Of a DNA stretch of 64,000 nt, positions 22,482 through 34,800 are shown in pieces (position 1 is the stretch's first letter; the number at the start of each line of letters is the position of its first letter). The translations under genes were made by a program, and so were the position numbers. Source of the DNA: Chytridium lagenaria (Eukaryota; Chytridiomycota; Chytridiomycetes; Chytridiales; Chytridiaceae); the NCBI GenBank assembly GCA_025449115.1, contig JAHLKC010000109.1, forward strand, positions 62,001 to 126,000, in the 5' to 3' direction. The notes under the pieces were generated by a model. That model was not told where the DNA came from and made no database searches. It worked only from the letters and a program-made list of their open reading frames with translations.

Positions 22482-23633
22482 TTACACCCCTCCCTCGCCC
22501 AAACCTTGCCCTCCAGATCCCACATCTCCGCCGCCGTTTCCAGCCATACCCACATTTCCCGTGATAAGCTGCTCCATCGTATTAATAACAAGTTGAGCCC
22601 TGTAGTCACACGTATCCAACCGTCTAAAAGCAGTCTCAAAAGTTTCGTTGATGGTCCTAGTCAAAGCCGCAATATGGTCATTGATATGGATGATCCGCTC
22701 CTTCTCAAAATCAACATCCGTCCTCAACACATCAGTGTCAATGGTTAAAGTCTTGACAAGGTGGTCATGCTGAGCGAGTTGGAGTGCCATCTTTTCACCA
22801 ACGTAGGTTATGGATGCGCGGGTTTGGACGAGAGAGATGGTGAGAGCTGTGATGGTTGCGTCTTGGACGGCAATGCGGGATTCGAGAGCTGCGAGACGGG
22901 ATGATGTGGTGCGAGGCTTGAAGAGGGTGACGGCTAGAAACTTGCGGAGGGGACGTAGAATGAGAGAGAGGGTGTTGTGCGAGATGGCGGCTTCATGCGG
23001 AGGGGCGATGTCGAAGGTGGAAGCATTGACAATGGTGAGTGTGTTGGGAGAGTGGATCACTCCAAAGACGAGGTTGTGAAGACGGTTGACGGCGACAGCG
23101 ACGAGGTCTCGGACAGCACCTACTTTGACGGCGATAAAGTCAGTTACCCCGGCCACAGTGACCTTCAAGAAGGCGACTGTGGTACGGATGACGGACTTGA
23201 TGGCCTCAAAAAAGTGTGACGAGTTCGAAAGCTGGTGAGTGGTAGGTGTCTGGTCAACGCTGTGGCAAGTCTTGGAGGTGACGGTGTCCATGGAAGTGAC
23301 GGTTCCGGTGGTAGGGTCAAACAATACTGTCATGGTTTCGTTGAAGAACGGGATGGACCATAAGTTGTAGATGGAAGGAAGCTGGATGGACTTGACCAGA
23401 GAAGGACGAGGGTTAAAGGTAGGCGAGAACACCAGAGTGCTGGACGATGAAAGAGCAGGCGAGTGAAGGTCGGTGGCCTGAGAGGTCTCGAGCGAGTCAA
23501 AGTTAAAACGTTGATGGCGAGATAATTGATGGAGTGACGGACTGTGGGCTCTTGGGTAGTAAAAGAAGACATTGGGGAGCCCCCCCCCAAAGAAGAAGGC
23601 TCTCCAAGAGGGTGTTTTCAATATCATAGGCAT
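22482..23633 (-). CDS. Unknown intronless coiled-coil protein, family member 1
   Basis: This 383-codon ORF has no intron, in a region where nearly every other gene has several. I do not recognise a known domain. The middle is a run of hydrophobic, Val/Ala-rich segments (for example EAIKSVIRTTVAFLKVTVA and GAVRDLVAVAVNRLH). The C-terminal third is a long predicted coiled coil starting RLAALESRIAVQDATI. The tail is Gly-rich. It is similar in layout and residues to the gene at 37356-38969: both share a segment of the form LESRIA(A/V)..(S/D)DA.I, then TR.S+..(A/V)GE and a following heptad region. Function is unknown; membrane association or secretion is possible from the hydrophobic parts. A run of nine C/G at 23580-23590 near the N-terminus could hide a length error, so residues 1-30 are uncertain. 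Confidence 0.65.
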   Translation of the reverse strand: MPMILKTPSWRAFFFGGGLPNVFFYYPRAHSPSLHQLSRHQRFNFDSLETSQATDLHSPALSSSSTLVFSPTFNPRPSLVKSIQLPSIYNLWSIPFFNETMTVLFDPTTGTVTSMDTVTSKTCHSVDQTPTTHQLSNSSHFFEAIKSVIRTTVAFLKVTVAGVTDFIAVKVGAVRDLVAVAVNRLHNLVFGVIHSPNTLTIVNASTFDIAPPHEAAISHNTLSLILRPLRKFLAVTLFKPRTTSSRLAALESRIAVQDATITALTISLVQTRASITYVGEKMALQLAQHDHLVKTLTIDTDVLRTDVDFEKERIIHINDHIAALTRTINETFETAFRRLDTCDYRAQLVINTMEQLITGNVGMAGNGGGDVGSGGQGLGEGGV

Positions 23634-23671
23634 TGTAGATGGACACGAAGTAGGGGGGAGATGGTCTGCTT

Positions 23672-23677
23672 CTTATA
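23672..23677 (-). promoter_or_regulatory. TATA box for the unknown gene at 22482-23633
   Basis: On the minus strand a TATAAG hexamer within CTCTATAAGA lies 39 bp before the start codon. It is at the usual distance for a fungal core promoter with a short leader. The paralogue at 37356 has a matching arrangement. Confidence 0.5.
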
Positions 23678-23959
23678 GAGAAGTCGGGTGGGGACGGGGT
23701 GGACTTATCCACTCAATCTCATGCATGCCCACGAGGTTTCATTTAGACCTCAATCAGATACGCCATTAACGCCCACTGACAGCAACGCCCAAGCAGAACT
23801 ACGGAAAGCTGTTGCTGTCATTTTCGCAGTGTTGACGGCTGTCCAAAGAGTCCAGAACACCTGGCATGTCAGAAATCTTTTCTGACCCCGACGCACTTTC
23901 AACCTTTTGATTTGCTGATAGGCGTCGGTGACGTGTTCTTCAGGTTCTGCCCACCACTT

Positions 23960-24285
23960 TGACTTCCGACTAACTTTAGCCTCTTATCACGCACGCCGCC
24001 AAAGCGCGAGGGGTAATGGCCAGGGGGATTGCTGCTAGGAGATACGTCATTCAGGTGTCGCGGTTGATATATAGACGGCTTTCGTTAAGGTGGGGCGGAA
24101 TGTAATTCCTCTTATCATGCAGGCTCAACGAAAGTGAAGCGTAATGGTCAGGGGGTTGCTGCTAGGGGATGCTTCGCAGAGTCATTATAGTTGAGTCATT
24201 GTTGACAGTCTTTCGGCTAGCTGGTGTACAGTGCGGAAAGTAATTCTAAAATAGTCCTATTCTGCACGGCGGCAGACGAGATAAG
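23960..24285. repeat. Degenerate tandem repeat, about 130 bp unit
   Basis: Two and a fraction diverged copies follow each other. Copy one has TAATGGCCAGGGGGATTGCTG at about 24013 and copy two has TAATGGTCAGGGGGTTGCTGC at about 24143. Each is preceded by CTCTTATCA.GCA or similar, and followed by TCATT.., a TTTCG.T segment and GCGGAA(T/A)GTAATTC. A third start (CTATTCTGCACGGC) is visible near 24260. The function is unknown; it lies in the upstream region of the unknown gene at 22482-23633. Confidence 0.55.
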
Positions 24286-25125
24286 TTAATAATTAAACAC
24301 ATGATGCACCAATATACCACATTGGATATTAGAAGAGAGAGAAGAACAAAATCCATATGAAACCCTAAAGTTCTTCAAAAGAAACGTGGACATGCTTACC
24401 ATATGAAAGCTTTTGTTAGAAGATGTAATAAGTTCTTTAACAAGAAACGTTTATCTACCTTGACAAACGAGCACGCAACATGTCGGTCCTTTTTTTTTCA
24501 CGCGTTGTCAATGGCTTCAACACGAACAAGCTTAACAAGTAATGGTTCATTTTTCTACCATTAAAAAAATAAACAATATACCATTAAAAGGTGTGAAGGT
24601 TGGCTATTATTTTTCGTAAAAGCGCAGTCTACAAAATACTTTATTACGTAAGCATAAATCCATAATATCTCAACGCAGGCATTAAAGGTGTCATTTGAGA
24701 ACAAAATGCGAACTTCAAAAGGCGGCTGTTGTGTGGGGGGTTCTCGTTGTGCTGTTATCCTTGTCAACAAAAATCTCAACTCCGACAGGCTCTCATTGGA
24801 CCACACAGGTACGACAATATGTGTTTTTGGTGTATATTGTTTTACTCAGTAATGTTTACTTTAAACCATCGCGAACAAAAGTAAAAAGCTAGAAACTTAT
24901 CATCAATATTCATTATATTTGCAAGTAGCATTTGCCAAATAAAAAAGCATAAAAAAAAGGGGTGAAGACATTCACAACAAAACATCACAAAACAAGAGTT
25001 CCCGCCATACAAGGGGGGTTTTTTTTTCTATATACGCAATTGCAAAGTAAATAAGAAACATCAGATGGAAGAGTGATGCATGTAATAGACAACAATCATC
25101 ATAGTAATCAATTCACCATCATCAT
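24286..25125. other. AT-rich intergenic region
   Basis: About 840 bp with no supported gene. An 81-codon minus frame at 24561-24806 has no recognisable features. Homopolymer A and T runs are common from 24940 to 25030. Confidence 0.55.
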
Positions 25126-26881
25126 CTACATCCTCCTCATTCCATCCCAATCCTTGCCTCCATTTTCACGTCTATACACCCCAAAACTCCTATCATCGTG
25201 TGGACCTTGATACCGTTCATCTCCACGTCTCTCCAACACATGTACCGAACCATTGTGCTGTGACGATGACGAGTCGTGACGGGATCGAGCGTAAGGATGG
25301 TAATGGTGGGGAGGTGAGATGGGAGGGTATGCGTGATGAGAGTCGGGGTGTATGGAAGAAGAGGGTGTGTGGAAAGGATGGAATGGGACGGGTGGGTGTT
25401 GGTGGAAGGGGTCAGAGGATGGAGGGGGTCGACGTTCTCTTTCGGTGGGAGGATGGGGGTGGTCAGCTCGTCTTTGGATGGTGTCGATGAGGGTGGAGAA
25501 GGAGGGGAGGACGGGTTGAGGAGAGATGTGGGATGGGTGGTTTGTGGTGGAATGTGATGGGTGGTTTGATGTGGAATGCGATGGTATGGGTGGATAGTTT
25601 GGTGTTGAAGGTGGGATGGGGTGGTATGTAGGATTGGAAGACGGATAGGAAGGGTAAGGATGATGAGGATGGTGATCTGTGTTTGTGGATGAACTTGTGT
25701 AGGAGCGGTGATGTGAGAAGGATGGAGGTGAGTATGAATGGGAATCAGAGTAGTGGTGAGGTGATTCGTAAGTGTGAGCGTGAGTAGACGTCACACTTTC
25801 GTAACGGTACGCTGATGAAGGGTTATGGGGGGTTGAATAGTAGTCTTCTGAGTTGGGGTAGGGATGTGGTTGTGGATAGGAGGGTGGGACGAGCGGATTG
25901 GACTGTGAAGTCGTGAAATAGGAGGAGGTCTTGAAATGTCGTGATTCACCACGGGTTGTCTATCGATATGATATGACGACTGAGCGGATCCGTTAGACGC
26001 CACCGAAGTGGATGACGATGACGACGTGATGCGTGATGGCGCCAATAAAGTAAAATTCGGTGTAGGGCGAGGATAGTCTGAGAGAGGTGTGCTGCTTGAC
26101 GCGTTTGATAAAGGAGGGATTGAGTCTGAGGGTTGGTAGGCGTTGTAAGAAGAGTCTAGTTGCGGTGGTTTTTGCTGGATAGGCTTTTGATAGGAAGAGG
26201 GTGGAGCAGGGGATGCGGATGTGGAGGAAAGGGACGCGCTGACTTTTGTGGGAGAGTTGGGACTTGTGGGGCTTGTGTTGTTGTAGGAGCGTATGGTGAT
26301 GCGACGGCGTTTGAGCGTTACAGGTCTGTAGGTGTTTCTTGCTTTCAGGTACAGTCCTGTGGTGTTATGATATCAGTTTAGAAGATGAAAGCCTATGAAA
26401 ATAGCCAAAAGAAGAAAGCATGGTCAACTGAATAACTCACCACACGCGTTACAAATCGTCTCATTCTTTTGCCCTCTCCTCCATAACGGTGTCGCCGTCG
26501 TCCCACAATTCGCGCAAACCTGACCCTGCTTTGGTAGCCTTATATGACTCCTCCCATAAGACGAGGGATCGTCCCCTCCATCCCCACCACCACCGTTATT
26601 CCGTCCACCCCCTTTCCCATCATCCCCACCACCTCCAGAGTTTTTCCGTCCGTAGCCATCACCGCTGGAACTTGACGATCCGGAGGGTTGAGGTGGGGTG
26701 GGGAAGGAGGAGGCGGTGCGTCACCGGCTGCATCGGCAAGAGTATGGGTTGGTGGACCAAAGATGAAGGAGGCAGAGAAGGGGTCCGGGTTTGGGTTTGG
26801 GTAGATGTCAAAGGATGGGGACAAGGTGCCGTCGGACTTAGGAGGACTTATTCTGGCTGTGATGGAAAGTGCTTCCATCAT
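25126..26881 (-). CDS. GATA-type zinc-finger transcription factor
   Basis: A single GATA finger is encoded across an intron (26357-26440). It reads [15 protein letters not shown], then ICNACG, and after the intron [18 protein letters not shown]. The spacing is C-x2-C-x17-C-x2-C, the common fungal type IVa form, which binds GATA core sites in DNA. Before the finger is a Pro-rich and then Gly/Asp-rich region. After it comes a long Ser/Pro/His-rich tail of about 350 residues (many SH, PP and HP repeats), ending DWDGMRRM. Such tails are usual in fungal regulators of nitrogen, iron or light responses, but nothing here tells which. Two frame breaks are needed to join the pieces: one near 26680 just before the Gly-rich part and one near 25850. 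The start at 26881 ([11 protein letters not shown]) is the first Met, and an upstream exon cannot be excluded. Confidence 0.82.
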
Positions 26882-28564
26882 ACTGTTGTGTTGGTGATGT
26901 TTTCAATGATCTGGTTTGAAATGATAAAACGTTGGTTAGCAGCCATAGGCTTGGAAGTATAGTAGGAACTAAAACTCTAAATAATCGTTCACAATATTCT
27001 CATAAATTTTAACATAGTCAAGGGATGGATGCACGCACGTACAGAAGAGATCTTTGAGCGATGTCAAGGGGATTGTTTTCAGATTCCCTCAGCACCAAAT
27101 GCCATTGTTTTCCAAACAGGGCCCCACTCGATGCACTCCAGCGGATGGCGTTGTATGTTGAGAACTGGCGTTCCTCCAAGCAAACCTAATGCTGTGCTTG
27201 TTCCAGCAGATCCACTCTGACACCAAACCCTCAAACGGTCCTAGCACAGAGAACAGACGATGCTTGTCCGATTGACAGAGAGAAAAAAGAAACAAGCCAC
27301 AAACAACCTAAACTCTTCTTCTGTTGCAGTATATAATGAAAGATGACAAGGAGGATGGAGGTATAGGACAAGTTGAATGGATGGAATGATGGATGGATGG
27401 GATGGGATGGAATGAATGAATGATGGATGGAATAGAAGATGGATTGACGATCACTGAAATATGCTACACATCCCCCACAGGTTACGTATGTCAATATATG
27501 ATACAAGAACCAAAAGAACCCACATTTATGGATAGATGCACTTTTACAAAAGGAATAACAAAATAATCCATATAAGAAAGTGACTGACTGACTGCTTGGA
27601 CTATCTACTCCATTATAAAATAAATAAACACAATCAGTTTTTCATTATCGTAAAATAATACACGATAGAATAATATTTACATTCTTACGTCAGAATATCT
27701 ACACTGTATATTATATTATGGGGTACATACATACAGTATAAATTACTATTACATATTTACTATATTTATATATTAGCAGCTTGTTTGTCTATTCTCTTTA
27801 TGCTCTTTGTTTATTGGTCTAAACACCTTCTTATCGCTTATCTGTGAGACAGTGTATCACAACCTGTATTATTCTTCCTTTTTATTATTTTATTTATTTA
27901 TTTATTTATTTATTATGGATGAAGGAATAATGAAGCCCTGGTGTCCAACAAAAAATATGAGTCCAAAACTCTAAAAATTTATTTTATTCTATAATAACCT
28001 ATTCTAGTACTCTGCCACCATATATTATTATTTGTTGCTATCCCTGAAACAACCAGAGGTTTCCTTGTCATAATCAAGGGATCGAGTACAGATGCTCGAT
28101 TCACGTCGATTACATCAGATGGAGAAAGGATGGCGTAAGCGATGCTCTCCAGATCATCATCATTATTAATAAAGCCTCTTTCCTCATTCATAATACACAC
28201 ACACACCCCTTCAATCAATCAGCCTCATTCACAGACGTACGTAACTTGAATCAATCAGCAATCGACAAGTCGCCCCATTTCCATCCATCTATCCACATTC
28301 CATAAACAGCAAGACACGTCCATCAAAGGCGGCAATTATTTATTTGGATCAAAGACAAGTTTATTTTCACCAAGTAAAAGATCCAAATAGAGTCACACCG
28401 CAAATCAGCAAACACCAGAGCACAGGCAAAGAAAAAAGAAGATTGAAAAACTTGCTTTACAAAGCCTTTCAAACGTTCCTCATCTCCCTTCAACCTCCCA
28501 CCCCGTTTTACTTCAACCTCCTTCCCATATAATTTCCGTTTCCGAAAGACACGCTTTGACGAGC
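26882..28564. other. Long AT-rich intergenic region with simple repeats
   Basis: About 1.7 kb between two minus-strand genes. It holds TGGA-rich low complexity at 27345-27445 and a TTTA/ATTT tandem tract at about 27885-27915. AT content is very high between 27600 and 28000. A 63-68 codon frame pair at 27030-27295 shows no family I know; it might be part of the GATA gene leader. No RNA gene was recognised. Confidence 0.55.
27885..27915. repeat. TTTA microsatellite
   Basis: Repeated TTTA/ATTT tetranucleotides in an AT-rich intergenic segment. A plain simple-sequence tract. Confidence 0.85.
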
Positions 28565-29674
28565 TTACGAGACGAGGGTAGAGGCAGTGGCGGCCTCGCT
28601 ATTGATTGAAAAAAAAAAAGAAAAAAAAGGGAAACGGGTCAGCAACCCATGCGTCGTCGACCAAGGCAGTGTGAAAGAGCTGAGTATAACCATACTTCCA
28701 ACATCGGATATGACAAGGGAGGTCATCAAGAGAACAGGAAACACGCACAAGGAAAAGATAATATAATCTTCCCAAATGAGGCAACCATTATTCTCCTGAA
28801 AGAAACCCGCCAAGTCGACACAATGGGAATATTCCCCTCTCCTCTCACGAGAACTCTCTTAAAAAGAGTAGACACAAGATGGAGAGGGTCTGGCTTATCA
28901 AACACTTAGACCCAGGCCATGTCCTATCTCGACACCTCATAATTGCGCTCAGCTGCCTCCTCTGCACCGCAAAAAAGGTTGCGTCGAATAAACAACGACA
29001 CCCTCAGTAGCGGCCAGAAAACAACAGTGTGCAAACAATCCACTGATAAATTTGATTTTGCTTCAAAGGCAGTAGCAGAAACACGCTCATTTACGCCAGC
29101 AAAAAACCCAAAAAATTCCAATGTTGAGGCCGAGAACAACGGAAGGCGTCATAAAAAACAAAAAAACACGAGGCATGGGAAATGGATACGTACTACTTCC
29201 AGTTGGGAGCAATCTGACCAGCAGTCTTGTAGTAACGAGCAAGACGGTGGATACGGGATTCGATAAGAATGAGACGGAACTTTGAGTCCATGTCCTTGCG
29301 GTGACGCTCCATGTGCTTGCGGACAGCGACAGCCTTCTTGATCAAGTGGTAAAGATCCTCGGGAATCTCGGGGGCCATGCCGGAACCCTTGAGGATACGG
29401 AGGATCTTGTTACCGGTCACAGAGCGGACCTGAGCAACACCGTGGGAATCCCTGATGGATAAAGCATGTCAACACACATTCATAGCCAGAAAAGAAGTTC
29501 AAGGACTAACCTGAGGACAACACCAATCTGAGAAGGGGTGAGACCCTTCTTGGCAAGCTTGGCGATGGTCTCGACAACCTCCTCGGTGGTGGTCTTGAGC
29601 CATGAGGGGGGGGAACGACGGTAAGGAAGGGCACTGCTAGAGATACCCTTTCCAGGAGCGTGCATGCGACCCAT
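28565..29674 (-). CDS. RPS13: 40S ribosomal protein S13 (uS15)
   Basis: This is a component of the small ribosomal subunit. Exon 1 (29511-29674) begins [20 protein letters not shown] and ends GVVLR. Exon 2 (29194-29451) continues [20 protein letters not shown] and ends APNWK plus two bases of Tyr. If read through, exon 2 stops at once. Instead a perfect GTACGT donor follows, and the missing end is found 595 nt away: exon 3 (28565-28598) supplies [10 protein letters not shown], which matches the usual end of the family (ATASALVA). The total is about 151 residues, the normal length. The last intron (28599-29193) is far longer than others in the window and ends at a CAATCAATAG acceptor after a T-rich tract. 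No frame break is present. The start is the conserved MGRMH. Confidence 0.95.
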
Positions 29675-29858
29675 TTTGATAGATGTTCTTGAAGGGTGAA
29701 AGCGGGGGTAACCGGGCTGACGAAGCTTAAAGAAGCGAAAAGAGAGAGAACCGAGTTGGATCAAAATGGATTTTTTTGCGGGAGCCAGCGTTGTCCCTGC
29801 GCCACACCCCTCCAAGTGACAATTTCGTTGGTAAACAAGAACCTGACAGGTTTAGGAC

Positions 29859-31408
29859 ATGACTGCATGGAGAGATGTGGTCATTGTATTGGCGGTATGC
29901 TGCGTTGCATCGTCGATGGCTGCGAGATGGCCCATGCAAAGACCTAGTATACAAAGGGATAGCAATGCATGGCGAAAGGGTTTGGTGAAGGGGCCATATC
30001 GCGATACACTTCAAGGAGGAACGTTGGTGACGGGGTGCTGGAACACTCTGGTCACAGTCGACGGAATAAACGTAAGCCGTTCTCTCTATCACTCAAATAA
30101 ACAAACTATTTCCCCTTTAAAAGTTTACGGTTGCTGTCGATTCCGGTTCATCCGACCTCGTTCTCCCAGGTCAAGACCTTCCATACTACACTGGCCCACG
30201 ATTCCCCACATCCCGCAACCAACCTCTCTTCCGAACCACCGTTCGCACAAACTTTGCCGACCAATCCTCATGGTACGGGCGAATATTCAATGGACTCGTC
30301 AAAGTCGCCGGCCTCAAAGTCATTGCCCCATTCGCTGTCGCCGAAAGCCAGGTTCGTCGTCCTCTTTCGCTGTCCAGTCGAATTGAATCGCCTTGAAAGA
30401 GTGAGAACCCGACCGCGATGGATGGTGTATACAGTCAAGGTCTTCTTGGACTCGCTTACGATACGCTTTCTGTGAACCAAGTGACTCCACTTACTTTCCT
30501 CACTGCCATGGTATCGAACCGCACTTTACTCCATGACCGCGTCGCTCTCCGCGGCTGTCCAGCCTCATCAAACTCCACCTCATACATAGACTGGGGTGCA
30601 GAAGACCCCACACTCACCTGTCCCATCTTCTCTCCCACCCAAACCACAACCTCATCGTTCACCTCCATCCCATCGCCTCTATACTCTGAGCCCAACTTAG
30701 CTTGGGCCAAAGTAACCCAAAAAGTCCACCACACTGTCAGCGTTACAAAAGTCTCCATTGATGGGAAAGAAATCACAAATGAAAGGTTTCAAGCTGACGC
30801 AGTGGTGGATTCATGCACCACATTGCTGTTGATGCCGACATTTATCGTAAACGCGTTGGTGAATGCGGTGAACGCGTCAAATGTACTTCAGGATGCTGGC
30901 GTCTCAGAGTACGCGGGAAGGAGATTCTTGACAGATCTTTATTCCCTTTCTATGGTAACCATTACAATCTTTTCCACTTTTATTTATTGTCACCACTTAA
31001 CAAAGCCGGTATATAGTCAAAATACACCCTCAACTTTACCCGTCTACCCTCGTTCTCTCTCCACCTCCCATCCACAGCCGGCATCATTCAACTCACCCTC
31101 CAAGGCTCCGACTACATCCAATCCGACGGTCAAGGGCGGTACTATTTCCCCATCCAACCGTCAAGATCTGATCGATCCATGACGTTGGGGTCGGCGTTTT
31201 TCGATGTTTTTTATGTCGTGTTAGATAGGGAGAAGGGGAGAGTTGGGTTTGGACCTGGATGTGATTGCGAGAAAAAGTGAGTGGCGTTTGTGTTTTTTTT
31301 TTTTTTTTTTTTTTTTTTGTTGTGCTAAGGATTGATTATGGTTTTAGGAGTGGGAGTGAGTCGGTGGTTGTGCATTATCAGGAAATCAGGACGGCTGGAG
31401 GTGATTGA
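29859..31408 (+). CDS. Pepsin-like (A1) aspartic protease, secreted or vacuolar
   Basis: Residues 1-22 (MTAWRDVVIVLAVCCVASSM) form a plausible signal peptide. The first catalytic site is VAVDSGSSDLVLPG. A flap-side region with WYG follows, and then GVYSQGLLGLAYD, the conserved element after the flap. The second site is AVVDSCTTLLLMP, where the family has D-(S/T)-G-T; here Gly is replaced by Cys. The C-terminal part has SMTLGSAFFDVFYVVLDREK and VGFGPGCDC, the normal end of the fold, followed by a short spliced tail ending AGGD. Introns are at 30072-30123, 30352-30399, about 30957-31019 and about 31277-31347. The last contains a run of 26 T (31293-31318). The start is the first Met in frame with the signal peptide. 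The substrate is unknown. Confidence 0.88.
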
Positions 31409-31847
31409 GAATATAGCGACTGTGCGATGCGCTCATAACTATAATGGAGATTCAGAGTCTCAGTAATAAAATGCCATCAAGATAGACGCTTTAAGTAAAT
31501 AGTGACCGAATGTTACTTTGTCTGTCCTTTATGATCTGTTTTGTTTGAAAGTTCTTTTTTTATATCCCGCCGCACTGATTCCTGTGTCCATATAATATTA
31601 GATTGACCTTTACGCGCGATTTCTAGTCTTCGCGAATGAGACAGAGTCTTGTTCTATCACGACGTCTCTCGTCACTCTGTAGAGTATCAACGCATCTCTA
31701 GATATTCACGCAGACGTCGTTGCGGCGTGTCCGCGTCTCCGTGGCTCAGTATTCGAGTGGATCACAGTAAAGTTGCGGGTCCTTTGCGCATGTCGTACGG
31801 AGAACCATTCTCCCAACAATCAGACTCCACTCAAACCTCCCATTACC
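31409..31847. other. Intergenic between protease and LAM-family gene
   Basis: About 440 bp between two plus-strand genes. It contains the protease 3' end and the promoter side of the next gene. I see no gene in it. Confidence 0.6.
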
Positions 31848-34800
31848 ATGAGCACCATGCCAATACCCGCCATCATGGCTCAACAAATATCCAACCAGTC
31901 CCTAGACACCCCCACCGCTCCAACGATCGCACCTCCCGGTTCCCGTACCCCATCCACAAACGCCGTCGCCCCCTTCCTCGACTTCCCTCCACCCCCCACC
32001 GTCCCACAACCAGCCTTACCCGGCTTCACCAACATGGCGCAATCGACGCAAATGACGCTTGACATGGCGATGCGGGATACACCGGCGTTTCGGGCGAGTT
32101 TGAATGGGTTTGAGGCAGAGTTGGAGGGGATCAGTCGATGGCTTGAAGGGTTGACGAGGGGGACAAAGGCTTATGCGGAGGATTTGGGGAGGTCGAATGA
32201 GGTTGTGGCGAATCTTATACAAAGGTTGAGGAATCGGAGGAGGGTTAGCATACTTGGTAAATTGCGGGGATTGCTTTGGTTTGGTTGGTTGTTTATGATG
32301 TTTTAGATTCTACTGTGGTTCATACCTTCTCGGAGGCGTTGCAGACAGTTTGCGCGCTAAGATCAAAGTTGGTATGTTTTGCACAGCTTTGGACCGACGG
32401 ATAGCTTATGAATTTTTTAGATGGAAACGCTGAATTTAGATATGGTTTCTCTTATTCATAAATTCTTGAAGGAGGATATAAAGGAGATGAAGGTAGACCA
32501 AAATAATGCATGGATCTGACCTCGTTGCTCAGGATTTCGATAAAGCGCATGCAAAGATTACTGAACGATACGATCAGGCGCTTGCAAAGTATGCGAGTTT
32601 GCCAAAAACAAAGGAAGCGAGCGCTTTACGAGAGGTTTGTAGGGATTTGATTGTTTTGTCTCACTTTCTGTAGGATGCGTTTATTCTCTTTGAGGCACGG
32701 AAAACGTATATTCGGTCTTCTATTGAGTATGCGTATAAGATACTAGTGTTCAAGAACAATATGGAGATGTTGATTGTGGATAGGGTATGAATTGATCTAT
32801 AAGATGTAATATTCATGTTAAGTAGTTGATGGGAGCAATGTATGCCCATGGTGCATTTTTCGAGACCAGCAGCGACGTTTTTAAAGGAATCAAACCATCA
32901 ATGAATGCCTTAAAAGGCCGTTTAGAAGAGGTATCCAACATCCACAATGCGAAATATTGACTTTTCAACAGACAAGAAGAACGCTTCCAACAGCGACAGA
33001 CATTGAACAAAAGAAAAGAGCCATCGAAGAAGAAGCCATCAACCGTGCAAACCCCGCACCCACCCCATACGCTGGAAACCTCTCCGCTGTCGACCTATCA
33101 AGTTTGAACGAACCCTCCACCGCCCGCCAAATGGTCACCACCGTCGCCGCCGCCGCAGCCGCAGCCGCCAGTGCCAACCTCGCCGTCAGTCCCGGCTGCA
33201 ACACAGGCACCCCCACCGAAAAAGAAGGTCATCTCTTCCGTCGCATCACCACCGGCGCAAAGGGGTGGACGCGGTGTTACGTGATCTTAACAGACGGACA
33301 GCTCTACATTCAAACAGTGAAACAGGGTCCGGATAACGCGAGAGATATGATTGTGAATGGTGTTGAGGCGATTGATTATGCGGTGGATTCGGTGTTGAAT
33401 GCGCAGGGGATTGGGGCGGGGATTTCGAATGGCATCACGCAGGGCATCACGCAGGGGATTGGAGGGAATACGAGTACGGCGGGGAAGAAGGCCGGGAAGA
33501 TTGTGACGGTTGGACCGATTAGTGTGTTGCTTTGTGGGACGCGGGTGGATAAGTTGCTTGATCGGAGGTTTTGTTTTGAGATTTTTACGCCAATGAAGAC
33601 GTTTACGCTGCAAGGTATCTCTTACCGTCTTGACTAATATGTCATTAACTGCGTTTGTTTAGCTGAAACCGAAAAGGAAATGTTTGATTGGGTGGCCTCC
33701 ATCGAAAGCGCTAAATCCGTTCACCTTACGCCTCCATCCGGTTCCCATAAATTCCACAGTGGTGGTGAAACCACGGATGCCGATGATGATATTCTTCGGG
33801 TTCCTGGAGAACATCGAAGTGTGAAACAAGCATTGAGTCTTCCTCTTCAACCACGGGAGTCGTATGAATTACCGGGTCGACCGTCGACTATGGGGAGACC
33901 ACCGAATATGGAGATGGAGGAGGATGATGAGGATGAAGATGATGCTGTGATTGAGGTTGCGGTGGAGGAGGATGGGAAGCGGGCGGGGACAGCGAAGGAT
34001 TTCTTTTTTGAGGATAGAGTTACGGGGTAATATCTTGACATTCCCAGTTTAATCTATTTACTTCTCTAATTTTATTGACAAACTTTTAGGGAGGTGAGGT
34101 ATCCGGATCCTGTTTGGGAGAAGAGGGATAGAGAACTTCATCATCTTTTGAAATCAGTCCCAAAAACCGATCACGTTATCGATGGTGATTTAACGATATT
34201 TTACATTATCTAACCCACTCGCTTCCTCTTGCTTAGTGTTTTCTGTCGCGCTTCAAAAAGAATTGGTGCTTCAAGGAAAGATTTACCTCACCCAAAACCG
34301 TATCTGTTTCCATTCAAACATTCTCGGATTTGTCAACGTCGTAAGTGTCTACTCTTCGGACACATGGGAATGCTAATAATATATGCTTTAAGCTCGTCAT
34401 TCATCTCACTAGCATTAAATCTATTGTGAAAGTCAAGAGCGGACCTTTCCACAGTTCGATCAACGTCGAAACGTTTGATTTTACGGTAAAAACATAATCC
34501 TTACTCTCCCGTTCTAACGCACATGTCAGTACTCTTTCAAAACTTTCCTTAAAGACGATACCAAAATCTTTGGCGCAATCCGGACATCCTGGCAAAATTC
34601 TGCTAAGCTCGATAAAGACACTGTACGTTAATGTTTACTGAGTGACATGCTCACATTATTTATATATTTTTTTGGAAGAGAATGACATCCCAAGAGTTAT
34701 TCGATCACGTGTTTTCGACTTACCATAAACTGGACGAGAAGGAGAAATCCAGTCGGAAATCCACGTCGGCGCTGGATGGGAAGGAGGATTCGTCACATCA

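Noticed and set aside
27030..27295. Overlapping 63- and 68-codon frames as a small gene or a GATA upstream exon
   Set aside because: No recognisable motif and no splice sites I could join to the GATA gene with confidence.
28599..29193. U14-type snoRNA in the RPS13 intron
   Set aside because: I looked for the U14 core words and paired C/D boxes and did not find them; only loose box-like words are present.
29191..29674. RPS13 ending at the in-frame stop after exon 2
   Set aside because: That would lose the conserved C-terminus; a GTACGT donor and a distant exon supply it.
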